Assembly (NCBI RefSeq): GCF_019048265.1
Contig: NZ_CP077311.1
Coordinates: forward strand, 3,109,001 to 3,173,000
Direction of reading: 5' to 3'
Source of the DNA: Aeromonas sp. FDAARGOS 1405
GTDB taxonomy: Bacteria > Pseudomonadota > Gammaproteobacteria > Enterobacterales > Aeromonadaceae
Length of the DNA: 64,000 nucleotides
This document shows positions 10,900 to 19,979 of this stretch, in pieces; positions within the stretch are counted from its first letter, which is position 1; the number at the start of each line of letters is the position of its first letter. A program made the position numbers and the translations under genes. Below the pieces are notes generated by a model, which was not told the DNA's origin, searched no databases, and saw nothing but the letters and a program-made list of their open reading frames with translations.

Positions 10900-12282
10900 T
10901 TAACCCAGATTGGCTGCAACCTTGCTTTGAGCTTGTCCCTTGCGCTTGATGACAAAGCCAATGCCCAGTACCACCAGCCAGGCGGGGATAAGTTCGACCG
11001 AGATGCGGAAATCGGGGGTCATATACATGATCACCAGAATACCGGCCATGAACGCGAGGCAGAGATAGTTGCCGAAGGGATACCAGAACGCCTTGAACTT
11101 GGGCTGGACGCCCTCTGCGACCTTGGCCTTGCGGAACTTGAGGTGCGCGAGGCTGATCATCGCCCAGTTGATCACCAGTGCGGAGACCACCAGGGCCATC
11201 AGCAGGCCGAACGCCTTGCCCGGCATCAGGTAGTTGATCAGCACGCAGAGCAGGGTGGCGATGGCCGAGACCGAGAGGGCAACCAGCGGCACGCCGCTCT
11301 TGTTGGTCTTGAGCAGGGTTTTCGGGCCGTTGCCCTGTTTGGCCAGACCGAACAGCATCCGGCTGTTGCAGTAGACGCAGCTGTTGTAGACCGACAGTGC
11401 CGCCGTCAGCACCACGATGTTGAGTACGGTGGCGACCAGATTGCTGTCCAGTGCGTGGAAAATCATCACAAACGGGCTGCCGCCTTCCACCACTTTACCC
11501 CAGGGGTAGAGGGACATCAGGATAGCCAGAGCACCGATGTAGAAGATGAGGATGCGGTAGATCACCTGATTGGTGGCCTTGGGAATGCTCTTCTCGGGAT
11601 TGTCCGCTTCGGCGGCGGTAATACCAACCAGCTCCAGACCGCCAAAGGAGAACATGATCACCGCCATCGCCATCACCAGACCGCTGATGCCGTTGGGGAA
11701 GAAACCGCCCTGAGCCCACAGGTTGGTGACGCTCGCCTCGGGGCCGCCGGCACCGGAGAGGAGCAGATAGCCGCCAAAGCCAATCATGCCGATAATGGCG
11801 ACCACCTTGATGATGGCGAACCAGAACTCCATTTCGCCAAACGCTTTGACGTTGGAGAGGTTGATGGCGTTGATCAGCACGAAGAAGAAGGCTGCCGACA
11901 TCCAGGTCGGGATCTCGGGCCACCAGTACTGGACATAGATGCCCACTGCGGTCAGCTCGGCCATGCTCACCAGCACGTAGAGCACCCAGTAGTTCCAGCC
12001 GGACGCAAAACCGGCAAACTCGCCCCAGTATTTGTAGGCAAAGTGGCTGAAGGAGCCAGCTACCGGCTCTTCCACCACCATTTCACCGAGCTGGCGCATG
12101 ATCAGGAAGGCGATAAAGCCGCCGATGGCATACCCCAGCAGGACTGAGGGGCCTGCCATCTTGATGGTTTGGGCAATGCCCAGAAAGAGGCCGGTGCCGA
12201 TGGCGCCGCCCAAAGCAATCAACTGAATGTGGCGGTTTTTAAGGCCGCGCTTCAGCTCCTCACCGTCTTGTTTCAAATCCAT
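10900..12282 (-). CDS. aroP: Aromatic amino acid permease AroP
   Basis: 460-residue APC-superfamily symporter, close to E. coli AroP (457) along its length. Conserved stretches include KRGLKNRHIQLIALGGAIGT, FGEMEFWFAIIKV and SFGGLELVGITAAEADNPE. Twelve hydrophobic segments are expected. It imports Phe, Tyr and Trp across the inner membrane. PheP is the nearest alternative, but the N-terminus and helix 3 region match AroP better. A TyrR-like box lies 89 bp upstream, consistent with aromatic repression. The gene ends in the bidirectional hairpin shared with arsR. Confidence 0.93.
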   Translation of the reverse strand: MDLKQDGEELKRGLKNRHIQLIALGGAIGTGLFLGIAQTIKMAGPSVLLGYAIGGFIAFLIMRQLGEMVVEEPVAGSFSHFAYKYWGEFAGFASGWNYWVLYVLVSMAELTAVGIYVQYWWPEIPTWMSAAFFFVLINAINLSNVKAFGEMEFWFAIIKVVAIIGMIGFGGYLLLSGAGGPEASVTNLWAQGGFFPNGISGLVMAMAVIMFSFGGLELVGITAAEADNPEKSIPKATNQVIYRILIFYIGALAILMSLYPWGKVVEGGSPFVMIFHALDSNLVATVLNIVVLTAALSVYNSCVYCNSRMLFGLAKQGNGPKTLLKTNKSGVPLVALSVSAIATLLCVLINYLMPGKAFGLLMALVVSALVINWAMISLAHLKFRKAKVAEGVQPKFKAFWYPFGNYLCLAFMAGILVIMYMTPDFRISVELIPAWLVVLGIGFVIKRKGQAQSKVAANLG

Positions 12283-12626
12283 GGGTCTGTCCTTACGTCT
12301 CTGTTGTCTCTGGTCGGTGTTGGGCTCATCCTGAGCAGGCCGCAGTGCGTAGCCAAAACCTGACGAAAGCTGTATTTATTTCGTTACGCCATGCCATTTT
12401 CAATTTTTAGTGTTGGCTGGCAACCGAAGCAGAATAGTGATAATCCGCCATGAATGCACCTGTTTTCCATCTCTAATGGCCGTGTTTTGTACCAAAGGCA
12501 GCTTTTTCATGATCTGAAGAGGCTTCTTGGTAGTTTTTGGTTGATATTTGTGCAATCGAATTCTGTTTTATTGACATTTTGTCTTGTTGGTTTGTTTTGG
12601 TGGTACCAAGCCACAAATGGATGCAA
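12283..12626. other. 344-bp AT-rich divergent intergenic region aroP / small membrane gene
   Basis: It holds the aroP upstream region with a TyrR-like box (12371-12388) and, on the plus strand, a perfect -35 TTGACA at 12571-12576 whose -10 is weak (GTTTTG 17 bp later). The stretch 12480-12600 is markedly AT-rich compared with its surroundings. No further gene is seen. Confidence 0.5.
12371..12388. promoter_or_regulatory. candidate TyrR box upstream of aroP
   Basis: TGTATTTATTTCGTTACG matches TGTA-N10-TACA with one mismatch and keeps the invariant G at position 2 and C at position 17. TyrR represses aroP in E. coli. The site is inferred. Confidence 0.45.
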
Positions 12627-12965
12627 ATGATGCCAAACAAGCGAGAGTACAGGGAAGAGTGCAGGGAGTTGGAGCACAGGGAACGCGAAAGCGTGCTGCA
12701 ACAAGGGGTTGCCCGGGGAGTGCTGGTGACGCTCTGGCTGGCGATAGCTGCCAGTCCGCTGCTGTTGCTGGTGGTCGCCACCATGCTGCTGGGTTGGCTG
12801 TTACTCGGTGATCAGGAGTTGCTGCACTACTGGCAGCCGCTGTTGCTGGTTGGTGGGGTAACGGGGGCGCTCGTTGGCGGCTGGCTGGCGGAGCGGGTTC
12901 GCCTGCGCCACGGTTTGCTGGCCTTCTATTCCCGGTTGATGAACAACCCTGAGCTCAATCGTTAG
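12627..12965 (+). CDS. Small two-helix membrane protein of unknown function
   Basis: About 112 residues. A charged N-terminus (NKREYREECRELEHRERES) looks like a short amphipathic helix. Two hydrophobic segments follow (about 35-60 and 75-95), and a short basic C-terminal tail ends in NNPELNR. I do not recognise a family. The start is unsure: ATG 12621, 12627 and 12630 are in frame with no clear Shine-Dalgarno, while a GTG near 12692 would remove the charged part. It is followed by a good terminator, which supports a real monocistronic gene. Confidence 0.6.
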   Translation: MMPNKREYREECRELEHRERESVLQQGVARGVLVTLWLAIAASPLLLLVVATMLLGWLLLGDQELLHYWQPLLLVGGVTGALVGGWLAERVRLRHGLLAFYSRLMNNPELNR

Positions 12966-13061
12966 TTAACGCTGGCTGTTTGCCGAGCGCAGCAGAACGG
13001 AATCGAATAGCAGCTAACTGGCAGCGGGTGACAAGGGCACAACGGCAAGGTCGACAAGAAG

Positions 13062-13097
13062 AGGGATAAGCATTTGTGGTGCTTATCCCTTTTTTAT
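13062..13097 (+). terminator. intrinsic terminator after the two-helix membrane gene
   Basis: AGGGATAAGCA (13062-13072) pairs with TGCTTATCCCT (13080-13090), followed by TTTTTAT. Confidence 0.85.
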
Positions 13098-13204
13098 CCA
13101 TGCTTTTCACTGTCATCTATGTGAATTGCAGTTAGCAACAGCTGACTTTCGCCGAGACACTGTAACTTTTATCTTTTGTTGATGCCGATATCTGTCAAGC
13201 TGGA

Positions 13205-14167
13205 TTAACAGAGCTGGCGGCGCAGACCGGTCGCCTCGAGAACCTTGGCGCTGATCTCCTCCACCGAGTGGGAGCTGGTATCCAGGAAGCGTATCGCCTC
13301 CTGGCGAAACAGCCTTTCCACGCAGGCCAGCTCTTGCTCGCACTGTTCGATGGAGGAGTAGCGGCTGTTAGCGCGGCGCTGGTTACGGATCTCGTGCAGC
13401 CGCTGCGGCGCTATGGTGAGGCCAAACAGCTTGTGACGGTTGGCCTTGAGGGGGGCGGGCAGCTCCAGCATCCCCATGTCCTGCTCGATAAAGGGGTAGT
13501 TGGCGGCACGAATGCCGAACTGCAGCGCCAGATAGAGGCTGGTGGGGGTCTTGCCGCAGCGGGAGACCCCGATCAGGATGATGTCCGCCTCATCGTACTC
13601 TTTGGTGGTGATGCCATCGTCGTTGGCCAGCGCAAAGTTGACCGCCTCGATGCGATCGTCATAGAGCTTGCGATTCTCCATACCGTGGGTGCGGTGGAGG
13701 CGGGGCTCGGCTTTTACCCCCAGCTCCTGCTCCAGCGGGCTGACGAAGGTATTGAGAAAGTCGTGGCCGCACGCTTCCGATTTCAATACCTCTTCCCGTA
13801 CCAGCGGGTCGACGATGGTGTGAAACAGAATGGGGCGTACCCCAGTCTGGCGAAACTGCTCGTCGATCCGCATCCGTACCTGACGGGCTTTCTCCAGTGT
13901 CTCCACAAAGGGGATAGTGATCTGCTCGAAGGCCAGCGGAAACTGGCTCAGTACCGCGTGGCCGAACACTTCGGCGGTGATGGCGGTGCCGTCTGAAACA
14001 TAAAATACGGTGTGCACGTAGGGCTCCTGTGATACCGCGGGTGGGGTCGCATGGGGTAAGGGGTGAGAAGTATCTCCCGAAACCATACCAGTTTTGTCAA
14101 CCGGTCTGCTGTGCCCAAGTTGTGAAGTGGCTTGCAAACCTGAATCGTTATCTTTTTGTGTCGCCAT
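13205..14167 (-). CDS. ppsR: PEP synthase regulatory protein PpsR (kinase/pyrophosphorylase, DUF299)
   Basis: PpsR uses ADP to phosphorylate and inactivate PEP synthase and phosphate to reactivate it. The P-loop [15 protein letters not shown] and [12 protein letters not shown] are family signatures, with the C-terminal [11 protein letters not shown] and [11 protein letters not shown]. From ATG 14167 it is 320 residues, about 43 longer than E. coli PpsR (277). The extra N-terminus is low complexity (Pro/His/Ser-rich). An internal Met (14086) lacks a Shine-Dalgarno, so the longer form is kept with some doubt. It is divergent from its target ppsA. Confidence 0.93.
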   Translation of the reverse strand: MATQKDNDSGLQATSQLGHSRPVDKTGMVSGDTSHPLPHATPPAVSQEPYVHTVFYVSDGTAITAEVFGHAVLSQFPLAFEQITIPFVETLEKARQVRMRIDEQFRQTGVRPILFHTIVDPLVREEVLKSEACGHDFLNTFVSPLEQELGVKAEPRLHRTHGMENRKLYDDRIEAVNFALANDDGITTKEYDEADIILIGVSRCGKTPTSLYLALQFGIRAANYPFIEQDMGMLELPAPLKANRHKLFGLTIAPQRLHEIRNQRRANSRYSSIEQCEQELACVERLFRQEAIRFLDTSSHSVEEISAKVLEATGLRRQLC

Positions 14168-14192
14168 TGTAGAATGTTCCGGTCATTCGACC

Positions 14193-14221
14193 ATCCCCAA
14201 CGCTTGCTCGGGGATTTTTTT
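14193..14221 (+). terminator. orphan intrinsic terminator upstream of ppsA
   Basis: ATCCCC (14193-14198) pairs with GGGGAT (14210-14215), followed by an uninterrupted run of seven T residues. No plus-strand gene precedes it (ppsR is on the minus strand and starts at 14167). It may end an antisense or leader RNA, or act as an attenuator. Confidence 0.55.
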
Positions 14222-14232
14222 GAAAACCAGTA

Positions 14233-14244
14233 GAAAACGTTTTC
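14233..14244. promoter_or_regulatory. perfect palindrome, candidate Cra-type operator of ppsA
   Basis: GAAAACGTTTTC is a perfect 12-bp palindrome with the AAACGTTT core of LacI-family operators (Cra consensus TGAAACGTTTCA; 8 of 12). ppsA is Cra-activated in E. coli. PurR is an alternative binder. Confidence 0.4.
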
Positions 14245-14364
14245 ATGATCGTTGGCAACAAAAGAAACAGACAATAACGCACCTGACTTACCCATAACCT
14301 CATCGATTAAATCGGGCGCACGAGGTGCTATGGCATCGGTGCCCACCAACCTGGAGACATCCAA

Positions 14365-16737
14365 GTGCAACAGTACGTGCTCTGGTACGAACAACTCGGA
14401 ATGCAGGACGTAGAACGAGTTGGCGGCAAGAACGCATCCCTTGGCGAGATGATCAGCAACCTCTCTGGCGCCGGCGTATCCGTGCCGGGGGGCTTTGCCA
14501 CCACCGCCTTTGCGTTTAACGAGTTTCTGGAGTCAAGCGGCCTCAACGGCAAGATCCACCATCTGCTCGACAATCTCGACGTGGACGATATCGCCGCCCT
14601 CAACCGGGCCGGTCAGCAGATCCGCGACTGGGTGATAGAAGCGCCGTTCCAGCCCGAGCTGGAGCAGGCTATCCGGGTTGCCTATGAAAAGTTGAGTGCC
14701 GGTGTCGAGGCCTCGTTTGCGGTGCGCTCCTCCGCCACCGCCGAAGATATGCCGGACGCCTCCTTTGCCGGTCAGCAGGAGACCTTCCTCAACGTACGTG
14801 GCATCGATGCCGTCATGACGGCGGTCAAGCATGTGTTTGCTTCCCTGTTCAACGATCGCGCTATCTCCTATCGGGTGCATCAGGGCTATGACCACAAGGG
14901 CGTTGCCCTCTCGGCCGGGGTACAGCGGATGGTGCGCTCGGATCTCGCCGCCTCCGGCGTCATGTTTACTCTGGATACCGAGTCCGGCTTCAACGACGTG
15001 GTCTTTATCACCGGGGCCCATGGTCTTGGCGAGATGGTAGTGCAGGGAGCGGTCAACCCGGATGAATTCTATGTGCACAAGCCGACCCTCAAGGGGGGCC
15101 GCCCGGCGGTGGTGCGCAAGACCCTCGGCTCCAAGCTTATCAAGATGACTTACTCTGACGATGCCGGTCACGGCCGTCAGGTGAAGATTGTCGACACCAA
15201 TGAGGCCGAGCGTAGCCGCTTCTGCATCAGCGATGAGGAGGTGATGGCGCTGGCGAAACAGGCCCTCATCATTGAGCAGCACTATGGCCGCCCGATGGAT
15301 ATCGAGTGGGCCAAGGATGGTCAGGATGGCCAGCTCTACATAGTGCAGGCCCGCCCGGAAACCGTGCGCAGCCGTCAGGAGGCCAACGCCCTCGAGCGTT
15401 TTGCCCTCAAGCAAGCGGGCAAGGTGTTGATCGAGGGGCGGGCCATCGGCCACAAGATTGGCGCGGGTCCGGCGCGGGTCATCTCCTCCATCAGCCAGAT
15501 GGACGAAGTGCAACCCGGCGACGTGCTGGTCACCGACATGACCGACCCGGACTGGGAGCCCATCATGAAGCGGGCTTCCGCCATCGTCACCAACCGGGGT
15601 GGCCGCACCTGTCACGCCGCCATTATCGCCCGCGAGCTGGGCATTCCGGCAGTTGTGGGCTGTGGCAACGCTACCGATCATATTCAGCCGGGCCAGCGGA
15701 TCACCGTCTCCTGCGCGGAAGGGGATACCGGTTTTATCTATGACGGCGAGCTGGACTTCGACGTGGCGGTGACCGAGGTGGGCAATATGCCGCGCCTGCC
15801 CATCAAGATCATGATGAACGTCGGCAACCCGGACCGCGCTTTCGACTTTGCCCAGTTGCCCAATGCCGGGGTAGGGCTGGCGCGCCTTGAATTCATCATC
15901 AACCGGATGATCGGGGTGCACCCCAAGGCCTTGCTGGAGTTTGACCAGCAAACGCCAGAGCTCAAGGCCACCATCGGCAAGATGATCGCCGGTTACGACA
16001 GCCCGCGGGAGTTCTATGTGGCCAAGCTGACCGAGGGGATCGCCACTCTGGGCGCCGCCTTCTGGCCGGAGCGGGTGATCGTGCGGATGTCGGATTTCAA
16101 GTCCAACGAGTACGCCAATCTGGTTGGCGGTCGTGGCTACGAGCCCCACGAGGAGAACCCGATGATCGGTTTTCGTGGCGCATCCCGCTACATCGCCGAC
16201 AGCTTCCGCCCCTGCTTTGCCCTCGAGTGCGAGGCGATCAAGCGGGTGCGCGATGTGATGGGATTGACCAACGTCGAGGTGATGATCCCCTTCGTGCGCA
16301 CCGTGGGCGAGGCGGAGCAGGTGATCGACATCCTGGCCGAGAACGGTCTGCGCCGCGGCGAGCGGGGGCTCAAGGTGATCATGATGTGCGAGATCCCGAG
16401 CAATGCCCTGTTGGCAGACAAGTTCCTCGAGCACGTGGACGGTTTCTCCATCGGTTCCAACGACATGACCCAGCTCACCCTTGGGCTGGATCGGGACTCG
16501 GGGCTGATTGCCCACCTGTTCGACGAGCGCAACGAGGCGGTCAAGGCACTGCTGTCGATGGCGATTCAGGCCGCGCGCAAGGCGGGCAAGTACGTGGGGA
16601 TCTGCGGTCAGGGGCCATCCGATCACCCTGACTTTGCCGCCTGGCTGGTGGAGCAGGGGATTGACTCGGTGTCGCTCAACCCCGATACAGTGGTCGATAC
16701 CTGGCTCTATCTGGCGGAGCAGCATGGCGCCAAGTAA
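14365..16737 (+). CDS. ppsA: Phosphoenolpyruvate synthase
   Basis: PpsA makes PEP from pyruvate and ATP for gluconeogenesis. It is 790 residues (E. coli 792) from a GTG start with GGAG at 14353-14356. The N-terminal ATP-grasp domain holds [15 protein letters not shown] and [20 protein letters not shown]. The swivelling phosphohistidine is in [15 protein letters not shown] (about H417), the threonine two residues before it being the PpsR target. The C-terminal PEP/pyruvate domain ends with [14 protein letters not shown]. The divergent ppsR is its post-translational regulator. Confidence 0.97.
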   Translation: MQQYVLWYEQLGMQDVERVGGKNASLGEMISNLSGAGVSVPGGFATTAFAFNEFLESSGLNGKIHHLLDNLDVDDIAALNRAGQQIRDWVIEAPFQPELEQAIRVAYEKLSAGVEASFAVRSSATAEDMPDASFAGQQETFLNVRGIDAVMTAVKHVFASLFNDRAISYRVHQGYDHKGVALSAGVQRMVRSDLAASGVMFTLDTESGFNDVVFITGAHGLGEMVVQGAVNPDEFYVHKPTLKGGRPAVVRKTLGSKLIKMTYSDDAGHGRQVKIVDTNEAERSRFCISDEEVMALAKQALIIEQHYGRPMDIEWAKDGQDGQLYIVQARPETVRSRQEANALERFALKQAGKVLIEGRAIGHKIGAGPARVISSISQMDEVQPGDVLVTDMTDPDWEPIMKRASAIVTNRGGRTCHAAIIARELGIPAVVGCGNATDHIQPGQRITVSCAEGDTGFIYDGELDFDVAVTEVGNMPRLPIKIMMNVGNPDRAFDFAQLPNAGVGLARLEFIINRMIGVHPKALLEFDQQTPELKATIGKMIAGYDSPREFYVAKLTEGIATLGAAFWPERVIVRMSDFKSNEYANLVGGRGYEPHEENPMIGFRGASRYIADSFRPCFALECEAIKRVRDVMGLTNVEVMIPFVRTVGEAEQVIDILAENGLRRGERGLKVIMMCEIPSNALLADKFLEHVDGFSIGSNDMTQLTLGLDRDSGLIAHLFDERNEAVKALLSMAIQAARKAGKYVGICGQGPSDHPDFAAWLVEQGIDSVSLNPDTVVDTWLYLAEQHGAK

Positions 16738-16763
16738 GTCACTATCGACATGAGTGATTAGAA

Positions 16764-16788
16764 AGGGGGGCCTAATGGCCCCCTTTTG
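16764..16788. terminator. terminator between ppsA and ubiV
   Basis: AAAGGGGGGCC and GGCCCCCTTTT form a strong stem around TAAT with A/T runs at both ends, so it can serve both convergent genes. Confidence 0.85.
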
Positions 16789-16819
16789 ATCGCTATTATC
16801 TTATGTTTTGCCCTTGGGC

Positions 16820-17692
16820 TTATTCCACCAGGCTCATACCGGGGATCTGGCGCCAGTAGCCGTTGCAATCGCTTCCTTGCTGCAAGGAGAGGGGAGCCTG
16901 GCCCTGCCGGTTGGCTTTGAAGCGGGCCAGCATCTCCAGCGTCTCCATCCCTTGCGGCGAAAGCCTGACCACATCTACCAGACCTTCCATACCAGCCAGC
17001 TCGTTACCCAGGTTGTAGCAGTAGCCGGACTGGGTCTGGATCCCGTTGAGATTGAACACCCGCTCCCCCTCGCGGCTGTTGGCCAGTCGTCCGGTGGGGT
17101 AGTTGATGCAGGCGAGCTCGCAGTTGTCCTTGGGCTTGTCGAGGGAGCGGGCGGTGAAGCAGCGCGCCGAATAGGCGAGCGGCAGATGGCCGTAGGCAAA
17201 CACCTCCACCTCAAATTGGTCGCGCAGGGGACCCAGATCCTGATTGAGCTGGATCAGCCAGTCACGGGAGAGCTCCACCGGCATGACCCAGCGTTTCATC
17301 CCCTGTTTGAGCAACATGCGCAGCACATCGGCGTTATAGGCGTTGATGGCGGGACCACAGACGAAGGGGATCCCTGCCTCCCTGGCGAGTTGCACCGTAC
17401 CTAGATCGTTGGCTTCGACCATCAGATCGCCATTGTCGACCAGCCGCTTCACCTCCTTGAGCTCGGAAGGGGCGGAGATAAGGGCGAGGGTCGAGAGCAC
17501 CACCTGCTTGCCGGAGTTGGCCACCTGACGGGCCAGTGCAATCCAGTCATCGACTTTGAGTTCGCGCCGCTTGCTGCAAACGGTCTCCCCCAGATAGATG
17601 ATGTCGGCCTGACTGTCGGCGGCGGCATGGTAAAAGGCTTCGGTATCGGCCTTGGGCCAGTAGAAGAGCAGGGGCCCGAGAGAAAATTGCAT
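16820..17692 (-). CDS. ubiV: UbiV, O2-independent ubiquinone hydroxylation factor (U32 family)
   Basis: 290 residues, homologous to E. coli YhbV/UbiV, from MQFSLGPLLF; AAGGAG before ATG 17692 fixes this start. The U32 protein carries a 4Fe-4S cluster held by C39 (ETVCSKRR), C180, C193 and C197 (ARCFTARSL...DNCELACI), the exact E. coli spacing. UbiU and UbiV form a heterodimer that hydroxylates the ubiquinone ring without O2. It starts 11 bp after ubiU, so the two are co-transcribed. Confidence 0.95.
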   Translation of the reverse strand: MQFSLGPLLFYWPKADTEAFYHAAADSQADIIYLGETVCSKRRELKVDDWIALARQVANSGKQVVLSTLALISAPSELKEVKRLVDNGDLMVEANDLGTVQLAREAGIPFVCGPAINAYNADVLRMLLKQGMKRWVMPVELSRDWLIQLNQDLGPLRDQFEVEVFAYGHLPLAYSARCFTARSLDKPKDNCELACINYPTGRLANSREGERVFNLNGIQTQSGYCYNLGNELAGMEGLVDVVRLSPQGMETLEMLARFKANRQGQAPLSLQQGSDCNGYWRQIPGMSLVE

Positions 17693-17703
17693 GGGTGGAC
17701 TCC

Positions 17704-18699
17704 TTATTGCCACTGACGATGGTAGGCGCCGAGGGTAGTCTGGCTACCTTCGGAGACGCGTGCGAGCTGGGCATCCCACTCGGCTTTGACCTGATAGGCT
17801 TCGGGATTGGCCTGATAGGCATCGATGGCCGCACGCCAGACCCGGGTCACTTGCTCCACATAAGCAGGGCTGCGTTGGCGCCCTTCAATCTTGACCGACT
17901 GGATCCCGGTCTTGAACAGCTCGGGCAAGAGACCCAGAGTGTTGAGACTGGTGGGCTCTTCCAGCGCGTGGTAGGTCTGGCCATCCACGTCGAAACGCCC
18001 CTTGCACAGGGTCGGGTAACCAGCATTTTCGCCCGGGCCATAGCGGTCGATCAGCACTTCGTTGAGTCGCGACTCGAGGCCATTCGGGGTCTCTTCCCAA
18101 CGGACGAACTTGGCCGGTGAGCAGGCGCCGACGGTGTTGGGGCTCTCGCCAGTCATGTAGGAAGAGAGATAGCAGCGCCCCTCGGCCATGATGCAGAGGC
18201 TGCCAAAGGCGAATACCTCAAGGCCAACATCGGTCTCGCGGGCCAGCTGCTTGACCTGATGCATGGAGAGCACCCGGGGCAGCACCACCCGTGTGACATT
18301 GAATTGCTGCTGATAGAAGCGAATGGCGGCGGCATTGGTGGCGCTGGCCTGCACCGAGACATGGAGTTCCATCTTGGGGTAGTGGCGGCTGGCATATTCC
18401 AGCACGGCGAGATCGGCGATGATTAACGCATCGGCGCCGAGGGCCACCCCGCGATCAACCGCCTGTTTCCATCGAGTATCGGCCCCGGGATGGGCAAAGG
18501 TATTGATGGCAATATGCAGCTTGCGACCATGTTGATGCACATAATCTACCGCCTTCTCCAGTTTGCTGTCGGTAAAGTTGAGACCGGCAAAGTGGCGTGC
18601 ATTGGTGTCATCCTTGAAACCGATATAAACGGCATCGGCCCCGTTATCCACGGCGGTTTTCAGTGCCGGCAAACTGCCTGCCGGACAGAGTAATTCCAT
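17704..18699 (-). CDS. ubiU: UbiU, O2-independent ubiquinone hydroxylation factor (U32 family)
   Basis: 331 residues from MELLCPAGSLPALK, matching E. coli YhbU/UbiU. GGAG before ATG 18699 selects this start over one 19 codons upstream. Cluster cysteines are C169, C176 (CIMAEGRC), C193 (VGACSPAKF) and C232 (YPTLCKGRF), in the same spacing as the known 4Fe-4S ligands. It forms the UbiUV heterodimer for anaerobic ubiquinone synthesis. It is divergent from ubiT with a possible FNR site between. Confidence 0.95.
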   Translation of the reverse strand: MELLCPAGSLPALKTAVDNGADAVYIGFKDDTNARHFAGLNFTDSKLEKAVDYVHQHGRKLHIAINTFAHPGADTRWKQAVDRGVALGADALIIADLAVLEYASRHYPKMELHVSVQASATNAAAIRFYQQQFNVTRVVLPRVLSMHQVKQLARETDVGLEVFAFGSLCIMAEGRCYLSSYMTGESPNTVGACSPAKFVRWEETPNGLESRLNEVLIDRYGPGENAGYPTLCKGRFDVDGQTYHALEEPTSLNTLGLLPELFKTGIQSVKIEGRQRSPAYVEQVTRVWRAAIDAYQANPEAYQVKAEWDAQLARVSEGSQTTLGAYHRQWQ

Positions 18700-18825
18700 T
18701 GGTACGCTCCGAGAGTGCATATGAAGGGCAAACGAGCCCTGATTGTATGCAGCCATGCACTCCCGCTTTTTGACCTGAGGCAGCTTTATGTGGCTTTACC
18801 CTTCTTGAGGTAACCCTGCACAAGT

Positions 18826-18839
18826 TTGATTTCCAACAG
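18826..18839. promoter_or_regulatory. candidate FNR box between ubiU and ubiT
   Basis: TTGATTTCCAACAG has a perfect left half-site TTGAT and a partial right half (AACAG for ATCAA). FNR controls ubiTUV in E. coli, and the position suits either divergent promoter. Weak match, inference. Confidence 0.35.
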
Positions 18840-18889
18840 GATCTTGCCACTCTCCCTGTGTTTGAATGCGCAAAAAAAGGGAGTCTATC

Positions 18890-19423
18890 GTGTTTCAACA
18901 ACTGCAACGCCGCCTGGTCGAACAGGCTCCGCGCTTCTTGCGCCATCCCCTCAAGCTGGTTCCCTTCAATCTGCAAAAGCAGCTGATGGAGAGTTTGCTG
19001 GCCCGGGTATTCAAAGAGGCTATCGAAGATGGCGATTTCGAGTTTCTGGCAGACAAGTGGCTGAAAGTCGAAGTCTCTGATCTGGAGCTGTGCTGGTTTA
19101 TCAGTGAGCAGAATGGCCAGCTGGTGGTAGCTCGCGAGTGTGACAAGGCCGATGTCTGCTTCAGCGGTACCGCCAACGACCTGATCCTCATCGCTGGTCG
19201 CAAAGAGGATCCGGATTCGCTTTTTTTCCAGCGCAAGCTGAAGATAGAAGGGGATACCGAACTGGGTCTTGAGGTGAAAAACTTGATGGACAGTCTGGAT
19301 CTCGATGGCTTGCCAAGCCTGATGAAGTATCCCCTGATGGATCTGGCGACGTTTATCGAACGCGCCCGTACCGAGTCAGCGCAGGCTCCGGTGCGGACGG
19401 CGCCGGGCGGGATCCCGTCTTAA
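18890..19423 (+). CDS. ubiT: UbiT, SCP2-domain accessory factor of anaerobic ubiquinone synthesis
   Basis: 177 residues with an SCP2 lipid-binding domain that is thought to hold ubiquinone intermediates. It matches E. coli YhbT/UbiT (for example RKEDPDSLFFQRKLKIEGDTELGL). The start is GTG 18890, giving MFQQLQRRLV, which aligns with the E. coli start and has AAGGGAG at 18877-18883. An ATG eight codons upstream has no Shine-Dalgarno. Its 3' end overlaps the convergent membrane-protein frame by 48 bp. Confidence 0.92.
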   Translation: MFQQLQRRLVEQAPRFLRHPLKLVPFNLQKQLMESLLARVFKEAIEDGDFEFLADKWLKVEVSDLELCWFISEQNGQLVVARECDKADVCFSGTANDLILIAGRKEDPDSLFFQRKLKIEGDTELGLEVKNLMDSLDLDGLPSLMKYPLMDLATFIERARTESAQAPVRTAPGGIPS

Positions 19424-19792
19424 GTGGACAATCACCCCATGGGCATGGCGACGATAATGGTGCCGTGCCCAGAGGCAACGACAGGCCCACAGACAGGGCA
19501 CCAAGGCGATGAGTGCCGCAGGGGCGGGCAGCTGTGACATGGCCAGCCCCGCAGCCAGCCAGATAAAGGGTTGCGCTTCATACAGCCACTCCGGCTGTAG
19601 CCAGCGTTTGCTCGGAAAGATAATCAGATCGGTACGTCGGTAGCTGGAGCGCATCATCCAGGTCACCGCTCCGGCGATAAACAGCAAGGCGCCAGCAAAC
19701 CAGAGCAGGGGCTGTTCACTCAACGTAATAATGGCAATGGCTGCCAGCAGGTAGAGGCTGGGCAATCTCTCATAGATAAAGGGAGGAAGCAT
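19376..19792 (-). CDS. Hypothetical membrane protein
   Basis: 138 residues starting MLPPFIYERLPSLYLLA. Three to four hydrophobic segments are predicted by eye (about 11-25, 28-46, 73-88 and 88-105). The Arg/His-rich tail (RRHAHG, RRDPARRRPHRSLR) is encoded antisense to the end of ubiT. I do not recognise a named family, though the N-terminus looks like a conserved small protein of marine gammaproteobacteria. Coding is supported by hydrophobic composition and a plausible N-terminus. The 48-bp overlap with ubiT is unusual. Confidence 0.65.
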   Translation of the reverse strand: MLPPFIYERLPSLYLLAAIAIITLSEQPLLWFAGALLFIAGAVTWMMRSSYRRTDLIIFPSKRWLQPEWLYEAQPFIWLAAGLAMSQLPAPAALIALVPCLWACRCLWARHHYRRHAHGVIVHLRRDPARRRPHRSLR

Positions 19793-19979
19793 GGCGTTGT
19801 GTCTCCTGTGCCGTTTATCGGATATCCATCAAGTTTAGTCCCCCCCTCTCGCTTCCCTCATGCTGGTTTGTTATACAAACAGGTGGTTTTGTTCTGAAAT
19901 GGCTCGGCTTTTACGGTGCCAACATGGTGTTCTCTTATGTTACAATTGCGCGCCATTTTTGACTGAAGAATGACTGGGC

